A stretch of DNA of 64,000 bases, taken from assembly GCF_900177295.1 (NCBI RefSeq), contig NZ_FWZX01000005.1, forward strand, positions 62,001 through 126,000, written 5' to 3'. Shown in pieces: positions 1 to 8,253 of the stretch; within the stretch, counting starts at the first letter, position 1; every line of letters begins with the position of its first letter. The DNA comes from Tistlia consotensis USBA 355. Lineage in GTDB: Bacteria > Pseudomonadota > Alphaproteobacteria > Kiloniellales > DSM-21159. A program made the translations under genes and the position numbers. The notes under the pieces were generated by a model. That model saw only the letters and a program-made list of their open reading frames with translations. It was not told where the DNA came from and did not search any database.

Positions 1-935
1 GGGACGGCCGTGCCACGGTGCGCGGCCATGCGCGCCGCCGGGTGACCGAGGCCGAGGCGGAGGGCGTGCTCTTCCCGTCCAGCCTGCAGCCCCTTGCCGG
101 ACATCCCGCCGTCCGGGCGCGCGGCGAGTCGACGCTGCGCGAGCTGCTGGTCCGCACGGCCTGCAACTGGCAGGGCGGCATCGCCTCTTTCGAGGTCGAG
201 GTCGTGGCCGGGCTCTGCGGCCGGCTGGCCAGCGCGGGACCGGGCTGCCCGATTCCCGAGACGGCCCGTCAGGTCGCGCTGACGATCGCGACCGACGAGG
301 GCTATCACGCCTACGCGGCCCGCGAGTTCATCGCCGACGTCGAGCGCTTCACCGGGATCGTGCCGGTCGCGCCGGAGGACGAGACCCTGCTGCTCAAGGG
401 TCTCGTCGCGGCGCGCGGCGCCGCGCCCGACACGCTGACGCGGGAGGTCGAGACCATGGTGCTCTGCTTCGCCGAGCACTTCGTCACCGAGAGCCTCTAC
501 GGCCTGACCAGGGAAGCCGATGCGGGCAGCGCCTTCCAGGTCGCGATGCGCGAGCATCTGATCGACGAAGGGCGGCACCAGGGCTTTTTCCGCCTGCTCC
601 TGCGGCAGCTCTGGTCCGAGCTCGACGAGGAGCGCCGGCGGGCGCTCGGGCGCATCGTCCCGCTCTTCCTCGACGCCTTCCTCTGCGACGCGGCCGCGGT
701 GCGGCAGACCAACCTCGAGCTCCTGGAGCAGAGCGGCTTCGCGGCCGAGGAGGCGGACCGAATCATCAGGGAGACCTTCGAAGCCCTGGCGCGCCGCTCG
801 AGGCTGACCAAGCCGCAGCTTCCCCACGCACAGAACTGCCTCGACCTGGCCGCCGGCTCGGGCATGCTCGAGCATGGCCCGACCCGCGACGCCTTCGTCG
901 AACGCGGCTGGATCGAGGCCCGGCCACCGGCCTGA
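1..935 (+). CDS. AurF-type diiron oxygenase, copy 1 (5' end cut by window)
   Basis: This is the C-terminal part (at least 310 residues) of a ferritin-like di-iron protein of the AurF / p-aminobenzoate N-oxygenase type. The frame is already open at base 3, and the first residues (DGRATVRG) align with residue 15 onward of the paralogue at 1410, so about 15 residues lie outside the window. The family ligand pattern is present: a Glu in the helix FEVEVVAG, ExxH in DEGYHAY, a Glu in FAEHFVTES, and HxxxExxH in HLIDEGRH. Such enzymes use O2 for N-oxygenation or hydroxylation; the substrate here is unknown. A short peptide gene on the other strand lies 84 bp downstream, then the second copy. The family call is secure, the reaction is not. 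Confidence 0.85.
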   Translation, partial: DGRATVRGHARRRVTEAEAEGVLFPSSLQPLAGHPAVRARGESTLRELLVRTACNWQGGIASFEVEVVAGLCGRLASAGPGCPIPETARQVALTIATDEGYHAYAAREFIADVERFTGIVPVAPEDETLLLKGLVAARGAAPDTLTREVETMVLCFAEHFVTESLYGLTREADAGSAFQVAMREHLIDEGRHQGFFRLLLRQLWSELDEERRRALGRIVPLFLDAFLCDAAAVRQTNLELLEQSGFAAEEADRIIRETFEALARRSRLTKPQLPHAQNCLDLAAGSGMLEHGPTRDAFVERGWIEARPPA

Positions 936-993
936 GACAGGGGCACCGGCCCGGGCGGCGCGTCCGCCGCCGGCGGACCGCGCCTTGCGCGCC

Positions 994-1010
994 CGGCGGC
1001 AAAGCCGCCG
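994..1010. terminator. Short GC hairpin between convergent genes
   Basis: A perfect 7-bp stem (CGGCGGC / GCCGCCG) with an AAA loop lies between the end of the first diiron gene and the end of the peptide gene, which converge here. No T-run follows on either strand, so it would be at best a weak bidirectional terminator. Confidence 0.4.
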
Positions 1011-1019
1011 AAACCCGCG

Positions 1020-1166
1020 TCACTCCGCCTCGTTTTCGTCGATCCAGGTGCTGCAGTGGCAGATGTAGCAGAACTGGGCGGTCACGGCGCCGCGTGCATC
1101 GAGGTCTTCGACGTCCATCAGGAAGCGCGGCTCGTCCTCGCGATCGACAGACTTGATCTCGTCCAT
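1020..1166 (-). CDS. 48-residue Cys-rich-tailed peptide, candidate RiPP precursor
   Basis: This is a short open frame with a good ribosome binding site (GGAGGAG, about 7 nt before the ATG). The product has an acidic N-terminal part rich in Asp and Glu (MDEIKSVDREDEP, then MDVEDLDARG) and a compact tail with three cysteines, a histidine and a tryptophan (QFCYICHCSTW, then IDENEAE). That layout resembles a leader plus core. It lies between two AurF-type diiron oxygenase genes, convergent with copy 1 and divergent from copy 2. I recognise no family. It could be a modified-peptide precursor or a small metal-binding protein. The coding call rests on the ribosome site, the clean start and stop, and the non-random composition; the function is inference. 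Confidence 0.62.
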   Translation of the reverse strand: MDEIKSVDREDEPRFLMDVEDLDARGAVTAQFCYICHCSTWIDENEAE

Positions 1167-1409
1167 TCGGAAGCTCCTCCGGGAAGCTGTGGAACGACAG
1201 CGCTCGGGTCACGCCCCACCGCGCAGACGGAGAGCGAAACATCCCCTTCCGCATCGCAGGCGGTCAAGTTGCAAAACCGTCATTCCCGGTCACACTCGGA
1301 GGCCGCGGCGGCCACGTGGGACCTGGTCGGGGGCGAGGGAGCCGTCGCCCCGCCATGGGATCCGGGCTAGTCTCGGCGTGAGACGAAACGGACCTGATGC
1401 GAGGCGAGC

Positions 1410-2393
1410 ATGGACCTGGACCGCTTCTGCCGGCGCTATCTCGAGCAGTGGGACGAGCGGGCCACGGTGCGTGGCCTGGCCCGCTACCGGGTCTCCGAGG
1501 CGGAGACGGCCCGGGAGCTCTTCCCGGCCCGGCTGCAGCCGCTCGCCGCGCACCGCCTGGTCAGGTCGCGCGGCGCCGGGACGGCCCGCGAGCTGCTGAT
1601 CCGCACGGCCTACCAGTGGCAGAGCGACATCGCCGCGCTCGAGGTCGAGGTCGTCGCCGACCTCTGCGGCAAGCTGGCCAACGAGGGGCCCGGCTGTGCG
1701 ATTCCCGATTCGACCCGGCAGGTCGCGCTGACGATCGCGACCGACGAGACCTACCACGCCTTCGTCGCCCGCGAGTTCATCGCCGACGTCGAGCGCGTCA
1801 CCGGGTTCGAGCCGCCTGCCCTGCCCGGCAGCGAGCCCGCCCTCGTCAAGGGCGTGCGCGTCACCCGCGAGGGCTCGCCCGCGGAGCTGCGCCGCGAGGT
1901 CGAGACGATGGCGCTCTGCTTCGCCGAGCACTTCGTCACGGAAAGCCTGTTCGGCCTGTCGAAGGAGACCGAGCCGGACAACGCCTTCCACGTCGCCGTG
2001 CGCGAGCACCTGATCGACGAGGGCCGTCACCAGGGCTTCTTCCGCCACCTGATGGGCCACCTCTGGGCCGGGCTCGACGAGGAGCGGCGCATCGCGCTGG
2101 GCCGCGCCGCGCCGCTGTTCCTCGACGCCTTCCTCTGCGACTTCGAGACGATCGGGCGGTCCAACATCCGGATGCTCTCGCAATGCGGCTTCACACCCGA
2201 GGAGGCCGACCGCATCAACCGCGACACCGCGCGTGCGATGGCCCGCGGCAAGCGCCTCGGCAAGGCCGAGATGCCCCACGCCCAGCACTGCCTGGTGCTG
2301 GCCCGGGCCGCCGGCCTGCTCGGCCACGCGCCGACCCGCGAGGCCTTCATCGAGCGGGGCTGGATCGTGCCGGAGGCGTGCGGCGCCGCCTGA
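1410..2393 (+). CDS. AurF-type diiron oxygenase, copy 2
   Basis: A complete 327-residue paralogue of the gene at the window start, alike along its whole length. The candidate di-iron ligands are Glu78 or Glu80 (LEVEVV), Glu113 and His116 (DETYH), Glu173 or Glu178 (AEHFVTE), and His200, Glu204 and His207 (HLIDEGRH). This is the E / ExxH / E / HxxxExxH set known from AurF and related N-oxygenases. The start is supported by an upstream purine-rich GCGAGGCGAGC. There is no signal peptide or membrane segment, so it is a cytoplasmic enzyme. The two copies have diverged (for example AYQWQSD versus ACNWQGG), which suggests an old duplication with possibly separate roles. The substrate is unknown; the peptide at 1020-1166 is one candidate. 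Confidence 0.88.
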   Translation: MDLDRFCRRYLEQWDERATVRGLARYRVSEAETARELFPARLQPLAAHRLVRSRGAGTARELLIRTAYQWQSDIAALEVEVVADLCGKLANEGPGCAIPDSTRQVALTIATDETYHAFVAREFIADVERVTGFEPPALPGSEPALVKGVRVTREGSPAELRREVETMALCFAEHFVTESLFGLSKETEPDNAFHVAVREHLIDEGRHQGFFRHLMGHLWAGLDEERRIALGRAAPLFLDAFLCDFETIGRSNIRMLSQCGFTPEEADRINRDTARAMARGKRLGKAEMPHAQHCLVLARAAGLLGHAPTREAFIERGWIVPEACGAA

Positions 2394-2420
2394 CCGCTCC
2401 GATCGCGTCGCCCGGAGCGG

Positions 2421-5400
2421 TCAGGCGAGCAGCTGCAAGGCCGCGCGGATCGCCTCCGCCGAAGGACCGAGCTGCCGGGATTCCGCGAAGCCCAGGCAGC
2501 GCTCCAGGTCCGCGCGCAGCGCCTCGTCCCGTCGGCCGCCGGCAACAGCCGCAAGGGCCCGGGCCCGGCCGACGACATAGTCGGTCCAGTCCGTCGTCTC
2601 CCCGCCGAGATAGGCCTCGAAGGCCCGGGCGTGACGCTCGACGCCCTCGAGATCGCCGTTGTCGAGGCAGTACTGCAGCGCCTCGTGGCGGAAGAAGAAG
2701 TGGTTGTGCGCGACGGCACCGGCGCCGAGTGCCGCCTCCCCGCGCTCGAGATCGGCCCTTGCTGCCTCTGCGCTTTCGGCGAGACGGGCCGAGGTCGCCA
2801 GGATCCAGGGGCCGCAGAAGCCGAAAGCCGGGCCTTCGGCCAGGGCCTTGGCCCGGGCACTGTGCGCGCGCGCCGCGGTGCGCGCGCCCTGCGCCATGCA
2901 AAGGTCCGCGAGGTGGTTCAGGCCGTAGGAGCCGAAACGCGCCGAGCCGAGCCGCTCGCTGAGTCGGACGATCTCCTCGGCGTGCCTCGCCGCGGCATCG
3001 AGGCGTCCTCGCGCGGTCTCCAGGAAAGCGAGCGCGTTGTAGACGATGATCGCGGCCCGGTCGTTGCCGGCCTGCTCGGCCGCCTGCAGCGCCGCCTCGG
3101 CCGAAGCCGACCCGCTCGCGAAATCGCCGACCAGGATCGCCGTCCAGGCGAGCATCGGCGCATTGGCGACCAGGATCGCCCCGAAGTCGTGCGCGCGGGC
3201 CTGCGCGACGCAATCCTCGAAGTGCCGGTGCGCGCTGCGGATCCGGCCGCTGACATAGTTGGCGTCGCCCAGCCCGCCGAGCGCCTGGACCTCGAGCCGG
3301 GCGCTGCCCGCGGCGCGGCCGAGCGCCAGCGCCTCCTCGTGAGCGGCGCGGCATTCCTCGGTCCGGCCGAGCGGAAACAGCAGGTTGCCGCGCAGGTAGG
3401 CGACCTGCGCCGCCCGGTCGGGCCGTTCGAGAGCCCCGGCGAGTGTCGTCGCCCGGTCGAGCTCGGCGAAGGCCGCGTCGAAGCGGTCGAGAATGCGCAT
3501 GCCGGCGGCGAGCCCGATCCGGGCGTCGCACTCCTGCTCCGGCGTGGCGGCGAGGTCGAGGGCTTCGCCGAAGCAGGCGAGCGAGCGCTCGGACTCGGCC
3601 AGCATCCGACGCAGCTCGCCTTCCAGGCAGAGCAGGGCGAAGCGGACCTCCGTCGGACCGCCGAGCGCGCGGGCGGCCTCGACCAGGCCGAGGGCGCGAT
3701 CGTAGCGGTAGGCCGCAAGCTGCTCCTCGGCGGCCGCCAGATAGGCTGCGGCGGCACCGGGATCGCCGGCGGCCTCCAGGTGACGGGCACGGAGGACGGC
3801 GTCGCTCGCCGCGTACCAGTCCGCGGCGCGCCGGTGCAGCGCCTGGCGGCGATCGCGGAGCAGGGTCTCGTAGACGCCGTCGCGGACCAGCGCGTGGACG
3901 AACAGGAGCTGGTCGCCCTCCGGGCGGACCAGGTTCTGGGCGAGCAGGACCGCGCAGTCGTAGGCCTCCAGGCCGAGCGCGTGGGCGACGGCCGCGGCCG
4001 TGAAGCGCTGGCCGAACACCGCCGCGGCCTGCAGGGCGTCGCGATCGACCGGCGCGAGCTTGTCCATGCGACTCTGGACGATGCTCTGGACCGAGCCGGG
4101 CACGCCGGCGGCGCCGCTCTCGAAGGCGTTCTGCAGCAGCTGGTCGAGGAACAGCGGATTGCCGGCCGCCCGCTCGATGCAGGCGCGCGCCGTCTCTGCG
4201 GATGCCGCGGCGTACTGCCCGGCCAGCGCCATCGCGTCCTCGGGGCGCAGCGGCCCGAGATCGATCGTCGTGAACGGACAGTCGCGGACCAGCGCGCGCC
4301 AGGCGACGTCGATCGGATCGCCCTCGATGCGCGTCGTCATGACCATCGCGATCGTCCCGTCCGGAATGCGCGCGGCGATCGCGCCGAGCTGCCCGAGCAG
4401 TTCCGCGTCTGCCCAGTGGATGTCCTCGATCCTCAGCAGGACCGGCGACCGCCGCCCGGCTGCGACGACCAGGGAGGCCAGCGTCTGCGCGCGCCCCTCC
4501 TGGCGCGTGCGATTGTCCATGGCGTCGTAGAGCGCCTTCAGCGCCGGCGGCTGGGGCAGGTCGAGCAGGCCGTTCAGGTGGACCAGGTCCGCCGCCTCGA
4601 CCAGGCCCGTCTCGACGCCCCGCTCCGCGGCGGCCCGGCGCACCGCCTTGCCGCTGCCGAGCGGGATGTCGAGCAGGCTGCGCACCAGGGCCGGGACCGC
4701 GTCGCGGCCCTTGCCGGCACCGAAGTCGAGCACCAGCCCGCTGTGACAGGCGACGCCGGCCGCCTGCGCCTCGCCCTGGAAGGCGTCGATCAGGCGGGTC
4801 TTGCCGATCCCCGGCTCGCCACGCACCCGCACCAGCTGGCCGGCCTTCTCGGCGAGGCACTCGGCCAGGATCGCGGCGAGCTGGCGAAGCTCGCGCCGGC
4901 GCCCGACCATGGGACGGCCGGCCACGCCCTCCGGCCGGTCGCGCAGCCCGGCCAGGCGCCAGACCTCGACCGGCTCGGCGATGCCCTTGATCGCCACCCG
5001 GCCGACCGGATCGGCCTCGGAGATCGTGCGCACGCTGCTCCAGACCGCCTCCGAGATCAGCGTCTCGCCGGCACCGGCGCGGTCCTGCAGGCGGGCGGCG
5101 AGGTTCACCGAGGCGCCGGTGACGGTGTATTCCGCGAAGCTGTCGCTGCCGGTGCGATTGGCGACGACCTGGCCGCTGGCGATGCCGATGTGGCCGGTCA
5201 GCGGCGGTTCGAAGAGAGCGAGGCGGCGGTGGATCTCCAGGGCCGCCCGGACCGCGCGCTCGGGGTCGTCGGAGTGCGCGAGCGGTGCGCCGAACACGGC
5301 CATGACGGCGTCGCCGATATGCTTGTCGATCGCGCCGCCGAAGGCGTGCAACGTCTCGTCGACCGCCGCGAAGTAGCGCTGCAGCAGGGCATGCACCTCC

Positions 5401-5720
5401 TCAGCGTCGAGGCGGCCGGACAGCTCGGTGAAGCCCGAGAGGTCGGCAAACAGGATGGTCACCTGCCGGCGCGTCCCCGGCGCCGCGGCCGGCGGCGGAT
5501 CGGGGGCCGGCTCCCGGGGCGGCGAGGCCTCCGAGGGCGCGTCGCCGAGCCGCCGAATCGCCGCCAGCAGGCGCTTGCGGTCGCCGAGCGACAGGCCGAG
5601 TTCCTTGAGGTCGTCCTCGGCGAGCTCCGGCAGGACGTCGAAGCCGATGTCGTTCGCGGCGAAGACGCTGGCGTGCTTGCCCAGCCCGACCCCGTCCAGC
5701 CATCGCTTGACGTCCGTCAT
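2421..5720 (-). CDS. SAM domain / class III cyclase / AAA-type ATPase / TPR signalling protein
   Basis: A 1,099-residue protein. Residues 1 to about 65 form a SAM domain (VKRWLDGVGLGKHASVF, then LKELGLSLGDRKRLL). Residues about 85 to 240 form a class III adenylate/guanylate cyclase domain with both metal-binding aspartates (FADLSGFT and HIGDAVMAVFG). From about residue 280 an ATPase domain begins, with Walker A GEPGIGKT. The C-terminal half is a helical repeat region rich in Ala and Leu, TPR-like. Proteins of this layout are common in alphaproteobacteria; they are predicted to make cyclic nucleotide or sense signals through the repeat region. An upstream in-frame start at 5789 exists, but the ATG at 5720 has a GGAGA ribosome site and starts just before the SAM domain. 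Confidence 0.85.
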   Translation of the reverse strand: MTDVKRWLDGVGLGKHASVFAANDIGFDVLPELAEDDLKELGLSLGDRKRLLAAIRRLGDAPSEASPPREPAPDPPPAAAPGTRRQVTILFADLSGFTELSGRLDAEEVHALLQRYFAAVDETLHAFGGAIDKHIGDAVMAVFGAPLAHSDDPERAVRAALEIHRRLALFEPPLTGHIGIASGQVVANRTGSDSFAEYTVTGASVNLAARLQDRAGAGETLISEAVWSSVRTISEADPVGRVAIKGIAEPVEVWRLAGLRDRPEGVAGRPMVGRRRELRQLAAILAECLAEKAGQLVRVRGEPGIGKTRLIDAFQGEAQAAGVACHSGLVLDFGAGKGRDAVPALVRSLLDIPLGSGKAVRRAAAERGVETGLVEAADLVHLNGLLDLPQPPALKALYDAMDNRTRQEGRAQTLASLVVAAGRRSPVLLRIEDIHWADAELLGQLGAIAARIPDGTIAMVMTTRIEGDPIDVAWRALVRDCPFTTIDLGPLRPEDAMALAGQYAAASAETARACIERAAGNPLFLDQLLQNAFESGAAGVPGSVQSIVQSRMDKLAPVDRDALQAAAVFGQRFTAAAVAHALGLEAYDCAVLLAQNLVRPEGDQLLFVHALVRDGVYETLLRDRRQALHRRAADWYAASDAVLRARHLEAAGDPGAAAAYLAAAEEQLAAYRYDRALGLVEAARALGGPTEVRFALLCLEGELRRMLAESERSLACFGEALDLAATPEQECDARIGLAAGMRILDRFDAAFAELDRATTLAGALERPDRAAQVAYLRGNLLFPLGRTEECRAAHEEALALGRAAGSARLEVQALGGLGDANYVSGRIRSAHRHFEDCVAQARAHDFGAILVANAPMLAWTAILVGDFASGSASAEAALQAAEQAGNDRAAIIVYNALAFLETARGRLDAAARHAEEIVRLSERLGSARFGSYGLNHLADLCMAQGARTAARAHSARAKALAEGPAFGFCGPWILATSARLAESAEAARADLERGEAALGAGAVAHNHFFFRHEALQYCLDNGDLEGVERHARAFEAYLGGETTDWTDYVVGRARALAAVAGGRRDEALRADLERCLGFAESRQLGPSAEAIRAALQLLA

Positions 5721-5834
5721 CGCCGCGTCTCCAGGACGAGGCCGGGATCGTCGCTCGCCCTTCCCGCCTCCACGGCAGGGTACCGCCAACCCAGGGGTCC
5801 TGCGAGTCAGGCGTTCGACCCGCGGCAGCGGCGG

Positions 5835-5980
5835 CGACGTCGAACTGGCCGGCGGCGTGGGCGCAGACGTTGTCCGAGGGGATGATAAACGGCCGCCCCC
5901 GGCCAGCGCCGCGACCTGCAGCTCGCAGGCCTTGTTGAGGTAGTAGATCAGGCTGAAGGCCTCTGCGACCGAGACGCCGG
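5835..5980 (-). pseudogene. Broken internal fragment of a class II aldolase gene
   Basis: About 146 bp closely match bases 9219-9363, which lie inside the intact class II aldolase gene on the same strand. In one frame the fragment reads IIPSDNVCAHAAGQFDV (intact: VIPSDNVCAHAAGQFDV). The adjoining part, matching YYLNKACELQVAAL, is in another frame, so there is a one-base shift inside a run of C. There is no start codon and no rest of the gene. It is a decayed partial duplicate, not a gene. Together with the intact copy it brackets the aromatic-type cluster at 6348-9036. Confidence 0.85.
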
Positions 5981-6347
5981 AACTCGAGATGACGACCGGG
6001 ACCGCTCACTGCCGACGCGGCCAGCGCGACGAAGCGGCCGCCCGGTTGGCAGCGTGGCCGCGGTCGCCCAGTCTCACCGGATGTGAGGCAGCGCCACCGA
6101 CACCGTGCCCTGACACGACCCTGACAGGCGTTCGGACGTGCCGGGGCGGACAGAATGTAGGGTTGCGCCGTGAACCATAGTAGGCTCTAGCTGCCGTTCA
6201 GTGGCCCAACGCCAGACTTGGCGGTGAGCACGGTCCTGCAATGCCAGCGACGAGGAAGAACCGTGGGACGAGACCGGCTGTTCGAGCGCCTCTGGCCCGG
6301 CGCTGCAACGAGAATGCCGACCTTACCGCCGTGCTGAGACAGGAAGG
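5981..6347. other. Gene-free stretch upstream of the TIM-barrel gene
   Basis: I see no convincing coding frame in this 367-bp stretch. Its last bases (GACAGGAAGG) give the ribosome site of the gene at 6348. It presumably holds the promoter of the 6348-9036 genes, but no clear -35/-10 pair or operator stands out. Confidence 0.5.
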
Positions 6348-7148
6348 ATGAGAGCACTCGGCCTGGGCCATTTCACCTTTCTCGATTTGCGGCCGGTCGA
6401 GCTGGTCCGCCTGGCGCGGCGGACCGGCTACTCCTTCGTCGGCCTGCGGTTCAATCCCTTTGCGCCCGGTCAGCTGCACTACTGCCCCCGGAATGCCGCA
6501 GAACTGCGGGAGCTTCGCAGGGGCTTGGAAGACGAAGACATCTCGGTCTACGACATCGAGACGATCGTTCTGGACCAAGCCTTCGACCCTGATGCACTGC
6601 AACCAGTGATCGAGGCAGCGGCCGCAGTAGGCGCCGAACGCCTGAACCTCTGCGCCGACGACTGGGACCGCGCCGCGCTGATCGACCGCTTTGCGCGACT
6701 CTGCGAGCTGGCCGCCGCCTCCGGCCTGGGGGTCGACATCGAGTGCATGGCCTGGCGCGGCATCGATACTCCTGGAAAGTGCGTCGACGTCATCAAGGCG
6801 TCAGGCGCACGAAACGCGGGCTTTCTCGTCGATGCGCTCCACCTGTACCGCTGCGGCGGCACGCCCGCCGAGGTTCGCGCGATGGGGCCCGGCATGGTCG
6901 TCAGCGCGCAGCTGTGCGATGCCCCGGCGACGCCGCCGGCAGACGTCGCCGGATCCATCGCCGAAGCGCGTGGCGGACGACTGATCCCCGGAGAGGGAGG
7001 CTTGGACCTCACCGGCCTTCTTGCCGCGCTGCCCGACCGGACGGCCGTCTCGGTCGAACTGCCCATGGGCGATGACCCCCGGCCACCGGAGGTCCGCGCA
7101 GCGGCCATATTCCGCGCGACCATGAGCCTGCTGGCAAACCTGCAATGA
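6348..7148 (+). CDS. TIM-barrel sugar isomerase/epimerase-like protein, possible dehydroshikimate dehydratase
   Basis: A 266-residue protein of the xylose isomerase-like TIM-barrel (AP endonuclease 2) superfamily. It opens with GLGHFTFLDLRPVELVRLA and shows the usual strand-end acidic and histidine residues: Glu in DIECMAW, Asp/His in VDALHLY, RLIPGEGGLDL, and Glu in VELPMGDD. Members are metal-dependent isomerases, epimerases or dehydratases, including some 3-dehydroshikimate dehydratases. Its stop overlaps the start of a broken dehydroquinase gene (ATGA overlap), followed by an intradiol dioxygenase. That context favours a role in quinate/shikimate-type degradation to a catechol, which is inference; the fold is clear, the substrate is not. 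Confidence 0.75.
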   Translation: MRALGLGHFTFLDLRPVELVRLARRTGYSFVGLRFNPFAPGQLHYCPRNAAELRELRRGLEDEDISVYDIETIVLDQAFDPDALQPVIEAAAAVGAERLNLCADDWDRAALIDRFARLCELAAASGLGVDIECMAWRGIDTPGKCVDVIKASGARNAGFLVDALHLYRCGGTPAEVRAMGPGMVVSAQLCDAPATPPADVAGSIAEARGGRLIPGEGGLDLTGLLAALPDRTAVSVELPMGDDPRPPEVRAAAIFRATMSLLANLQ

Positions 7149-7336
7149 GCGAGGCTGCCTATGTCGTCAACGGCCCCGACCCGGAGCTTCCCGGCCAGCG
7201 GCAGCCCGACATCCACGGCCGTGAAACGCTGCGCGATGTCGTCGACTGGATCCACGAGGCGCGACGACGCAGCTGAGGCGTCGTCATCAATCCCGCGGCG
7301 CTGACGCATACCTCAGGTGCGATCACCGCGGATCCG
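7145..7336 (+). pseudogene. aroQ: Broken type II 3-dehydroquinate dehydratase
   Basis: The start overlaps the preceding stop (ATGA). The frame begins VVNGPDPELPGQRQPDIHG, clearly the N-terminus of type II dehydroquinase (typical NGPNLNLLGTRQPEIYG). It jumps from TLRDV directly to VDWIHEAR, omitting roughly 30 residues of the normal enzyme, and hits a TGA at 7274-7276. In the same frame after that stop it continues GVVINPAALTHTSGAI, matching the family motif GIVINPGAYTHTS. So there is an internal in-frame deletion plus a stop, and the C-terminal third is missing. The catalytic loop and most of the fold are gone; the 43-residue open part cannot be active. It shows that the cluster once contained a dehydroquinase. 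Confidence 0.85.
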
Positions 7337-7355
7337 ATCCGGAAAGGAGTGAAGA

Positions 7356-8246
7356 GTGCTCATCGACAGCCATGAAGTCGTCACGCCGGCTGTGCTGAAG
7401 GTGATGGAGCAGACGAAAGACCCGCGCTTGCGCGAGATCATGGGCAGCCTCATCAGGCATCTGCACGGATTCGTCCGGGAGGTGCGCTTGACCGAGCTGG
7501 AGTTCCAGCAGGCGACGCGCATCCTCAACACCATGGGTCAGCAGTCCAACGACAAGCACAATGAGTTCGTGCTGATGGCGGGATCTCTGGGCGTTTCCTC
7601 GCTCGTTTGCCTGCTCAACAACGGTGACAACGGCGCGACCGAAACCTCGCAGTCGCTGCTCGGCCCCTTTTGGCGGCTGAATCACCCCGAAACGGAAGAC
7701 GGCGGCTCCATTCTGCGCTCCGAGACGCCGGGCCCGCGGCTCTACTGCACGTTTCGGGTTCAGGATAGTGACGGCAATCCGATAGAGGGCGCGGAAGTCG
7801 ACGTGTGGCACGCATCCCCGGTCGGGCTGTATGAAAATCAGGACGAGAGCCAGGCCGACTTCAATCTTCGGGGCAAGTTCCTGACCAAGGCCGACGGCAC
7901 CCTCCGGTTCAAATCGGTGAAGCCCATAGGCTATCCGATTCCGACGAACACGACTGTCGGCAAGCTACTGGCCGCGCAGAACCGCCATCCCTACCGGCCA
8001 GCGCATGTCCACGCGCTCATTTTCAAGGAAGGATTCAAGACTCTTACAAGCCAAGTCTACGTCGACGAGACCGATTACCTGACGTCGGACGTGCAGTTCG
8101 GCGTGACGAAGGCGCTCATCGGTCACCTTGTCGCCCGCAACGAACCGCATCCGGAGGACGGCGACGTGGGCGAATGGTACACGCTCGACCATACCTTCAC
8201 CATGGAACCGGGCGAAGCCAAGCTCCCGATCCCCCCCATCAAGTGA
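7356..8246 (+). CDS. Intradiol ring-cleavage dioxygenase, hydroxyquinol/catechol 1,2-dioxygenase type
   Basis: A 296-residue non-haem Fe(III) dioxygenase that opens a catechol-type ring between the two hydroxyls to give a muconate or maleylacetate. The expected ligands are present: Tyr159 (VGLYENQD), Tyr193 (PIGYPIPT), His217 and His219 (RPAHVHAL). The N-terminal helical domain (residues about 1-100) fits the catechol/hydroxyquinol 1,2-dioxygenase class rather than protocatechuate dioxygenase. The start is GTG at 7356 with a strong GGAAAGGAG site; no ATG fits better. It lies between a broken dehydroquinase and a hydratase gene read in the same direction. I favour hydroxyquinol or a related catechol as substrate, at moderate confidence. 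Confidence 0.88.
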   Translation: MLIDSHEVVTPAVLKVMEQTKDPRLREIMGSLIRHLHGFVREVRLTELEFQQATRILNTMGQQSNDKHNEFVLMAGSLGVSSLVCLLNNGDNGATETSQSLLGPFWRLNHPETEDGGSILRSETPGPRLYCTFRVQDSDGNPIEGAEVDVWHASPVGLYENQDESQADFNLRGKFLTKADGTLRFKSVKPIGYPIPTNTTVGKLLAAQNRHPYRPAHVHALIFKEGFKTLTSQVYVDETDYLTSDVQFGVTKALIGHLVARNEPHPEDGDVGEWYTLDHTFTMEPGEAKLPIPPIK

Positions 8247-8253
8247 GGCCGCG

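Noticed and set aside
2631-5885. A very long open frame on the plus strand opposite the cyclase/ATPase gene
   Set aside because: It is antisense to a protein with clear domains; high GC keeps the opposite strand open. Its product has no recognisable domain and is rich in Arg, Gly and Ala.
7274-7276. TGA in the dehydroquinase remnant read as selenocysteine
   Set aside because: No stem-loop of SECIS type is apparent directly after it, and the frame also lacks the middle of the enzyme.
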